Below the pieces are notes generated by a model. The model saw only the letters and a list, made by a program, of their open reading frames with translations. It searched no databases and was not told the DNA's origin. This document shows, piece after piece, positions 6,352-9,778 of a stretch of DNA of 9,778 nucleotides; within the stretch, counting starts at the first letter, position 1, and each line of letters starts with the position of its first letter. Made by a program: the position numbers and the translations under genes. The stretch is from DAOTWA01 sp034435955 (GTDB lineage: Bacteria; Chloroflexota; Anaerolineae; Anaerolineales; Anaerolineaceae). The stretch covers positions 1 through 9,778 of the forward strand of contig DAOTWA010000067.1 of NCBI GenBank assembly GCA_034435955.1, in the 5' to 3' direction.

Positions 6352-6403
6352 AAAGAACTCGAGGCGGTAGGAGGCAACGCCCTCGTGCCGTTTTGGGTTC
6401 TTT
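6352..6403 (+). promoter_or_regulatory. Structured mRNA leader of the RHH gene
   Basis: AAAGAAC (6352-6358) and GTTCTTT (6397-6403) form an outer inverted repeat, followed by GATTTTA. Inside, CGAGG (6360-6364) pairs with CCTCG (6381-6385), exposing TAGGAGG in the loop. That loop resembles a Shine-Dalgarno site, and a GTG at 6385 would start a 6-codon frame ending at 6405. It may be an attenuator, an antisense-RNA target or a leader peptide; only the repeats are directly seen. Confidence 0.35.
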
Positions 6404-6426
6404 GATTTTAAGATGCGGAGGCAGAT

Positions 6427-6594
6427 ATGGCGAAAGATAAACGGGTCAAAACGTTCACGTTTCGGGTCTCGGCCAGTGAGCTGGATGCGATGAAGCAGGC
6501 GGCTAAGGCTAATGGCGTTTCGTTGTCAAAACTCATTCGGCAAGAGACGATAAAACAGAAGCCCGAAACCGGGCAAAAGGCTGAAAAGCCGTAA
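6427..6594 (+). CDS. Small ribbon-helix-helix (CopG/Arc-type) DNA-binding protein
   Basis: A 55-aa protein. Residues 8-15 (KTFTFRVS) look like the DNA-contacting beta strand. SASELDAMKQAAKANG is helix 1, and VSLSKLIRQETIKQ is helix 2, with the S-L-S-KLIR pattern of RHH proteins. The C-terminal 12 residues are charged and probably disordered. Such proteins dimerise and bind short inverted repeats, often controlling plasmid copy number, partition or excision genes. The ATG at 6427 has GGAGG (6417-6421) 5 bases upstream. As the first gene of the element series and next to the helicase, a copy-control role like that of CopG in PrimPol plasmids is an inference. The palindromes at 6262 and 6292 are candidate operators. 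Confidence 0.8.
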   Translation: MAKDKRVKTFTFRVSASELDAMKQAAKANGVSLSKLIRQETIKQKPETGQKAEKP

Positions 6595-6601
6595 AATAAA
6601 A

Positions 6602-6622
6602 CCCGCCCTGGGCTGGGGCGGG
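6602..6622 (-). terminator. Intrinsic terminator-like hairpin facing leftward
   Basis: CCCGCCC (6602-6608) and GGGCGGG (6616-6622) form a perfect 7-bp GC stem with a 7-base loop. On the minus strand the stem is followed by TTTTATTTTA (complement of 6592-6601), a good U-tract. On the plus strand no U-tract follows, so it should stop leftward transcripts while leaving RHH-helicase mRNA a mere hairpin. No leftward gene lies to its right in view, so it may block antisense transcription into the control region. Confidence 0.6.
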
Positions 6623-6665
6623 CGGCGGAGTGGAATACTAACATTTGAGAGATACGGAGGTCTCA

Positions 6666-8126
6666 ATGCCAATTATAAGCCAAAAACAAACGAGTGCAAG
6701 CCTTATCCTGTCGCTATGCCAGGGGCTTGAGTTGTTCACTGACCCTGCCGGCATTGCCTGGGTTGGGCTGCCGACTTCTAATGGTTACCCGGAATATGTA
6801 CCCCTGAAGGGCGGACGTTTCACAGGTTGGGCCAATAAGAAGTATTTCGAAGTTTATGGAAAGCCGGTCGGCCAAAGGGCGCTCGAGGATGCCCGTGCTG
6901 TTCTTCTCGGATATGCGGCGGAGACAGTTAAACGCATCTATAACCGTGTGGCCAGCCTGGGCGACGTCGTGTATGTAGACCTTGGCGACCGCTATGTGGA
7001 AATTCGGGCCGACGGCTGGGCTGGGGTCTCAGCGCCACCGGTGCCATTCCGCCGCCCAGCCGGAATGCTCAGTTTACCAATGCCGGAGGCCGAATATAAG
7101 GGTAGGCTTGCCGATAGCCTTGAGGAAGTCACCGGCATAACCGGAGACAATCTTGCTCTGGTCACCGCCTGGATTTTGGGGGCATACGGCACCGGGGACT
7201 ATCCGATTTTGGTTCTCAACGGTGAACAGGGTGCGGGCAAATCTACATTAGCCGAGCTTTTGAAGCTGCTAATAGACCCCGCTGAAGTTGCGCTCAGGGT
7301 TGTGCCACGGGATGCACAGGCGTTGGCGGTAGCGGCGGTGAATTCGTGGGTAGTAGCCCTGGACAATTTATCTTCGACACCGAAGTGGTTGGCGGATACA
7401 CTATGTTCCATTAGCACGGGTGCCGGATACAGCGCCCGCAAACTTTATTTCGACCTTGATGAGATTTTCGCTAAAACCCACAGGCCTGTAATTCTAAACG
7501 GCATCCCGGAGCTGGCCGTTCGTGGCGACATGCAAGACCGTTCGATAGTCATCACACTTCCGACAATTCCGGAAGTAGAAAGGCAAACGAAGAATGAAAT
7601 ATTGCGCCGGTTCGAGACACTACTACCCGTGATGCTTGCGCAGACATTTGATGCGGTGAGCGCCGCAATCGCCAAACGAGATGAGCCTCTGACCGAGACC
7701 CTGCCGAGAATGGCCGACTTTGCGACCTGGGCGGCGCACGGCTGCGATGTGGCCACATGGAGTGGCGGTGGGAACTTTTTAAACGCCTATCTTGCAAACC
7801 GGCAAAACTCGACGTTCGCAATCCTGGACGCTTCGCCCCTGGCGCAGGAAGTTCAGGCGCTAATCGCCAAAAAAACAACGTGGGTGGGAACGGCGACTAG
7901 TTTAAAAAGCGAACTGCTCTCACAGACGTTTGGTACACCGCTAGAACATGACATTCAAAAGATGCCGGCAAACGTTCTTGCGAATGAGCTGCGTCGCCTG
8001 GCACCCGCACTCCGGCGTGTTGGTGTAAACATCGAATTTACAGGGCTAAAGAAAGTTGCCGGTGTCGTTGGACGCTACATAGAGATTACCGATTTGAGCG
8101 TTATGCAAGGAGTAAATGTGCCGTGA
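6666..8126 (+). CDS. AAA+/D5-like replicative helicase ATPase of a mobile element
   Basis: A 486-aa protein resembling ATPases encoded beside or fused to PrimPol primases in phages and integrative elements. Walker A is GEQGAGKST (186-194). Walker B is VVALDNLS with Asp233-Asn234, where the second position is Asn rather than the usual acidic residue. A sensor-1-like Asn278 is in VILNGI, and the following DRS is a possible arginine finger. The N-terminal 150 residues are a poorly conserved domain. The C-terminal region (about 415-486) looks like a small winged-helix module. The ATG at 6666 is chosen because GGAGG (6656-6660) lies 5 bases upstream; an in-frame TTG at 6645 precedes that site. The stop overlaps a GTG as GTGA at 8123-8126. 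Its likely role is unwinding at the origin-like region next to its 3' end. Confidence 0.8.
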   Translation: MPIISQKQTSASLILSLCQGLELFTDPAGIAWVGLPTSNGYPEYVPLKGGRFTGWANKKYFEVYGKPVGQRALEDARAVLLGYAAETVKRIYNRVASLGDVVYVDLGDRYVEIRADGWAGVSAPPVPFRRPAGMLSLPMPEAEYKGRLADSLEEVTGITGDNLALVTAWILGAYGTGDYPILVLNGEQGAGKSTLAELLKLLIDPAEVALRVVPRDAQALAVAAVNSWVVALDNLSSTPKWLADTLCSISTGAGYSARKLYFDLDEIFAKTHRPVILNGIPELAVRGDMQDRSIVITLPTIPEVERQTKNEILRRFETLLPVMLAQTFDAVSAAIAKRDEPLTETLPRMADFATWAAHGCDVATWSGGGNFLNAYLANRQNSTFAILDASPLAQEVQALIAKKTTWVGTATSLKSELLSQTFGTPLEHDIQKMPANVLANELRRLAPALRRVGVNIEFTGLKKVAGVVGRYIEITDLSVMQGVNVP

Positions 8127-8299
8127 TAAACGACAGCGAGGTAACGAGGGTAACGAAGGTAACGATGGTAACGATGTTTTGCTTAAGGATGTTACCCCCA
8201 TTTTTTAAAAAAGAGAGATTAACATATAGATTAAACAATATCAAAAGACCGTTACCTCCGTTACCGCTGTTACCTCTGTTACCGGAGGCTGCTCAGTAG
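8123..8299 (+). CDS. Possible 58-aa protein read through the 9-bp repeat region (doubtful)
   Basis: A GTG start overlaps the helicase stop as GTGA, and AAGGAG (8107-8112) sits 10 bases upstream, so translation by coupling is possible. The predicted peptide reads through both repeat arrays, giving VT-x repeats (EVTRVTKVTMVT) near the N-terminus and a Pro/Leu-rich end. That composition follows directly from the DNA repeats. The stop codon lies inside the GGCTGCTCAGTAGAG motif. An alternative 30-codon frame from an ATG at 8116 would give GNE/GND repeats. I think the DNA repeats, not a protein, are the selected feature. Confidence 0.2.
   Translation: MINDSEVTRVTKVTMVTMFCLRMLPPFFKKERLTYRLNNIKRPLPPLPLLPLLPEAAQ
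8140..8175 (+). repeat. Four tandem 9-bp repeats, consensus GGTAACGAN
   Basis: Units GGTAACGAG, GGTAACGAA, GGTAACGAT, GGTAACGAT follow one another with no gaps (8140, 8149, 8158, 8167). Only the last base varies. A single inverted core GTTACC follows at 8191-8196. The array starts 14 bases after the helicase stop and is read as the left arm of an origin-like structure. Confidence 0.9.
8251..8286 (-). repeat. Four tandem 9-bp repeats in inverted orientation, GTTACCNNN
   Basis: Units GTTACCTCC, GTTACCGCT, GTTACCTCT, GTTACCGGA begin at 8251, 8260, 8269 and 8278. The core GTTACC is invariant and is the complement of GGTAAC in the left array, while the three spacer bases vary more than in the left array. 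The last unit abuts the dyad motif at 8287. Confidence 0.9.
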
Positions 8300-8320
8300 A
8301 GCGTGTGTTTACTGAGCAGC
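8288..8320. repeat. Second dyad of the element repeat, GCTGCTCAGTA/TACTGAGCAGC
   Basis: A perfect 11-bp inverted repeat (8288-8298 and 8310-8320) with an 11-base spacer. Its arms are the same 10-bp sequence as the dyad at 6208-6246. It directly follows the inverted 9-bp array and lies 20 bases before the next gene, so it could be part of the origin or an operator. It is not a terminator, because no U-tract follows on either strand. Confidence 0.8.
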
Positions 8321-8340
8321 GAAGTCGGAAAGAAGTTGAA

Positions 8341-8652
8341 ATGAGCGAGAAACTGAAGCGGATTACGGTAGAACGACACAGGCAGTTAGGCGGGAGATTA
8401 TTCAACCTGCGGAATGAGCTAATCGACTTACTCCGTGAGGTGTCTCTAGCCGAAGGCAAGAACGCCAAGGTGACCCGCAGGTGTCGGCAGCTCATTGACG
8501 CATTGGATTGGGTGCGGGTTGAGCTTGAGAACACCATGTACACGTGGCATCCGAATGAGGCAGACGGCGCTATTTACTATCCGAGACATGAGCCGGAGTG
8601 CACAACCGGCGGCCCGCCCCATACTGAGCAACGGAATTTGAAAGGAGTTTGA
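8341..8652 (+). CDS. Hypothetical 103-aa helical protein of the element
   Basis: Not recognised. Residues about 5-66 are charged and helix-prone (RHRQLGGRLFNLRNELIDLL, later RRCRQLIDALDWVRVELENTM), which could form a helical hairpin or short coiled coil. Residues 70-103 are probably disordered (HPNEADGAIYYPRHEP). The ATG at 8341 has only a weak purine-rich site upstream (GGAAAGAAG). An in-frame GTG at 8305 would add 12 residues encoded by the dyad repeat and has no better site, so the ATG is preferred. The stop is followed one base later by the next ATG (8654), placing it in the replication operon. Position between origin and primase suggests an accessory replication role, which is only a guess. 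Confidence 0.6.
   Translation: MSEKLKRITVERHRQLGGRLFNLRNELIDLLREVSLAEGKNAKVTRRCRQLIDALDWVRVELENTMYTWHPNEADGAIYYPRHEPECTTGGPPHTEQRNLKGV
8622..8630 (+). repeat. Single copy of the element motif, TACTGAGCA
   Basis: Nine of ten bases of TACTGAGCAG, within the end of the 103-aa gene and 24 bases before the next start codon. No inverted partner is close by. Confidence 0.55.
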
Positions 8653-8653
8653 G

Positions 8654-8911
8654 ATGGACATAAAAGTTTACACATTTGAGGAGATGTTATCCGCCGAATT
8701 CCCCAAGCTTGTTGAGGTGCATGGTGGTGAAGTGGGGTTTCCGGGCCGCAATTACTGGATTGAGCTAAAGAGGATAAAAGGCTACCATGACCTCCTAGCC
8801 TGGGTACACCATTTAGCTGGAAAAGCGTGGATTGACGGCGAGGCAATCTCACAGTTTATCGAGGCGGTTTGCACACAAAAAGGCTGGAAAATCTACAGGA
8901 GTGGACGATGA
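8654..8911 (+). CDS. Hypothetical 85-aa phage/element protein upstream of the primase
   Basis: Not assigned to a named family. The C-terminal half (LLAWVHHLAGKAWIDGEAISQF, then a Cys and KGWKIYR) has the conserved look of small proteins often found beside replication genes in phages and integrative elements; this is recollection of a pattern, not a search result. No membrane segment or signal peptide is seen. The ATG is well supported by AAAGGAG (8641-8647) with a 6-base spacer. The stop TGA overlaps the primase ATG as ATGA at 8908-8911. Tight coupling suggests it is made in proportion to the primase and may act with it. Confidence 0.75.
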   Translation: MDIKVYTFEEMLSAEFPKLVEVHGGEVGFPGRNYWIELKRIKGYHDLLAWVHHLAGKAWIDGEAISQFIEAVCTQKGWKIYRSGR

Positions 8912-9756
8912 ACCAGCGACTAGCTGAAGCAATCCGTTGGTATGGTGAAGGCGTATCCGTTATTCCTGTGCACAACGGGACAAAGGTAGCGGCGGTGCGA
9001 TGGACGGAATACGTCCGGCGGCTGCCGACGCCTGATGAACTGGTTCGCTGGTTCGAGCGGCAGAACTTGTCAAATTACGGCGTGATTTGCGGCCAACGTC
9101 ACGGACAGAGCGGCCACCTGGCCGTTGTAGACTTCGACCGGTTGGACGCCGGGGTAAACTGGCTGCTCAGTATGAGGGGCGAGACTTACACGGTGGCGAC
9201 CAGCCGGGGGCTGCACGCTTACTTTTTTACAGAAGAGCCAGCGCCGACTTGCCACTTTGACGGCGGAGACGTCAAGGGAAGTGGCTACGTCTTGGGCGCT
9301 GGCAGCGTCCACCCGTCCGGCTGGGTTTACCAGGCGCTGACCGATGCGCCAATCCAGAACATTTGTTCTATTCGTGAGGTGTTGCCAGACTTGCCGGAGA
9401 CGCCGGAGGCGAGGCCAAAGCCGCCAGTCATACTTAGCAACCCGGTGGTTCAAACGCCGTGGGATGCCGCAGAATTCCAGCGGCCCAACCTGGTGGACAC
9501 AATCCGGGCCAGGTTCTCACTGCTCGACTTCTTACCCGACGCACAAAAGACCGACGGGGGCGGGCGCTGGTATGTGGCCCGCTGTCCGTTGCACGATGAC
9601 CACCGCCCGAGTATGTGGATTGACGCTAAAAATCAAATCTGCGGCTGTTATGCCGGCTGCAACGGCGGGCGGGCAATGGACGTGGTAAACCTGATGGCGC
9701 AGGTTTGGGGCGTGAGCAATTCGGATGCAATCGAAAGGTTGAGGCAAATGTTGTGA
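8908..9756 (+). CDS. PrimPol-type DNA primase/polymerase with C-terminal CHC2-like zinc finger
   Basis: A 282-aa archaeo-eukaryotic-type primase-polymerase that should synthesise primers for element replication. Residues 1-165 match the bifunctional primase/polymerase N-terminal domain. It carries the start MNQRLAEAIRWYGEGVSVIP, the metal-binding V-DFD motif (Asp75, Asp77), the SRGLHAYF block (His103), and DVKGSGYVLGAGSVHPSG (121-138). Residues 166-195 are a Pro-rich linker. Residues about 198-282 resemble the DnaG zinc-binding domain: CPLH (Cys226, His229), then CGCYAGC (likely Cys247 and Cys251, with a three-residue gap instead of two) and the GGxAMDVVNLM segment. A longer frame from 8869 exists, but the ATG at 8908 has AGGAG (8897-8901) and overlaps the upstream stop. 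No helicase domain is fused; the ATPase is encoded separately upstream. Confidence 0.88.
   Translation: MNQRLAEAIRWYGEGVSVIPVHNGTKVAAVRWTEYVRRLPTPDELVRWFERQNLSNYGVICGQRHGQSGHLAVVDFDRLDAGVNWLLSMRGETYTVATSRGLHAYFFTEEPAPTCHFDGGDVKGSGYVLGAGSVHPSGWVYQALTDAPIQNICSIREVLPDLPETPEARPKPPVILSNPVVQTPWDAAEFQRPNLVDTIRARFSLLDFLPDAQKTDGGGRWYVARCPLHDDHRPSMWIDAKNQICGCYAGCNGGRAMDVVNLMAQVWGVSNSDAIERLRQML
9161..9172 (-). repeat. Copy of GGCTGCTCAGTA inside the primase gene
   Basis: Twelve bases identical to the cores at 6206 and 8287, here within coding sequence encoding WLLSM. Its presence inside a gene suggests that the motif is under selection across the element, or is a coincidental extra copy. Confidence 0.6.
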
Positions 9757-9778
9757 TTTTATCGAATAGGCGGAGGGA

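Larger units (their letters stand above)
5973..6426. other. 454-base non-coding element end, rich in repeats and promoter-like signals
   Basis: No credible gene is present; the rightward reading frame over 5905-6153 is an antisense read of the tRNA remnant. The stretch holds several signals. There is an imperfect hairpin around CACCGC/GCGGTG (5983-6002). An outward promoter lies at 6106-6133. GTGGCGG motifs lie at 5994, 6201 and 6271, with an inverted copy at 6262 and one-mismatch forms at 6025 and 6302. TACTGAGCAG-type motifs lie at 6144, 6182, 6208 and 6237. There is a rightward promoter at 6315-6343 and a structured leader for the RHH gene. This is the layout expected of an attachment region with arm-type sites fused to a control region. 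Confidence 0.6.
8140..8286. other. Origin-like region: opposed 9-bp repeat arrays around an AT-rich core
   Basis: Two 36-bp arrays of four units each, in opposite orientation, flank 75 bases. In the centre, 8200-8248 has only 8 G/C bases of 49 and contains the palindrome TTTTTTAAAAAA (8201-8212). Clustered short repeats beside an AT-rich segment, located between helicase and primase genes, are the hallmark of initiator-dependent plasmid and phage origins. The 9-bp period is shorter than the 18-22 bp of typical iterons, so adjacent units cannot all be contacted from one helix face. The arrays could also pair into a long imperfect cruciform. Function as an origin is inferred from layout. Confidence 0.55.
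5973..9778. mobile_element. Left part of an integrated replicative element in tRNA-Leu; right end outside the window
   Basis: The boundary is set where tRNA-Leu identity stops (about 5972). From there gene direction switches from leftward housekeeping genes to rightward replication genes: an RHH protein, an AAA+ helicase, two small unknowns and a PrimPol primase. Repeat families (GGCTGCTCAGTA, 9-bp GGTAACGAN) occur here and were not seen in the chromosomal half. Integration into a tRNA 3' half with element genes beginning at the junction is classic for tyrosine-recombinase elements such as satellites, integrative plasmids or ICEs. No integrase or structural gene is seen, so the class is open. 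The last 22 bases carry GGCGGAGGGA, a Shine-Dalgarno-like sequence for a next gene beyond the edge. Confidence 0.75.

Noticed and set aside
6408..6644. Leftward 78-codon frame opposite the RHH gene
   Set aside because: Antisense to a gene with a clear Shine-Dalgarno site and recognisable fold; its start region covers the terminator-like hairpin.
8140..8286. CRISPR array
   Set aside because: Units are only 9 bp with no unique spacers of CRISPR length and no cas genes nearby.
8241..8543. Leftward 100-codon frame over the inverted 9-bp array
   Set aside because: It ends in VT-x repeats generated by the array and is antisense to the better-supported 103-aa gene.

Overview
The window joins a stretch of bacterial chromosome (about 1-5972) to the left end of what looks like an integrated, self-replicating mobile element (about 5973 to the right edge). 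The chromosomal part suggests a Chloroflexota bacterium, possibly Anaerolineae. This is inferred from the style of the Thr/Pro-linker lipoprotein with SH3-like and FnIII-like domains, the DUF1028 protein with a C-terminal peptidoglycan-binding-like domain, and the gene neighbourhood. It is not proven by any marker gene.

Chromosomal part: seven genes run leftward in one tight series. They are trigger factor (tig), clpP, a DUF1028 protein, a HAD-IIA phosphatase, the rRNA/tRNA methyltransferase rlmN, a secreted lipoprotein, and the first 27 codons of a probable ftsY. Several junctions overlap by 4 bases (tig end/clpP region, DUF1028/HAD) and some starts lack a Shine-Dalgarno site, so translational coupling is likely. 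The theme is housekeeping: nascent-chain folding, proteolysis, translation fidelity and membrane targeting.

Junction: just upstream of tig, on the minus strand, lies the 3' part of a tRNA-Leu(UAG). The 3' acceptor strand, T arm, variable arm and anticodon arm are all intact, but sequence from the D loop back to the 5' end does not fit a tRNA, and the 5' acceptor strand needed to pair with the 3' end is absent. This is what remains when an element integrates into a tRNA gene and the rebuilt tRNA sits at the far end. The element's first 450 bases are non-coding. They hold a strong outward (leftward) promoter aimed at the tRNA remnant and tig, several GTGGCGG motifs, copies of a TACTGAGCAG motif, and a rightward promoter for the element genes.

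Element part: all genes run rightward. They are a 55-aa ribbon-helix-helix protein, a 486-aa AAA+/D5-like helicase ATPase, an origin-like intergenic region, two small unrecognised proteins, and a PrimPol-type primase-polymerase ending in a CHC2-like zinc finger. The origin-like region has four 9-bp repeats, an AT-rich core with a T6A6 palindrome, and four inverted 9-bp repeats. Together these look like a compact autonomous replication module (copy-control protein, helicase, origin, primase), comparable in logic to PrimPol plasmids. No integrase, capsid or conjugation gene is in view; the element continues past the right edge, where a new Shine-Dalgarno sequence is already visible.
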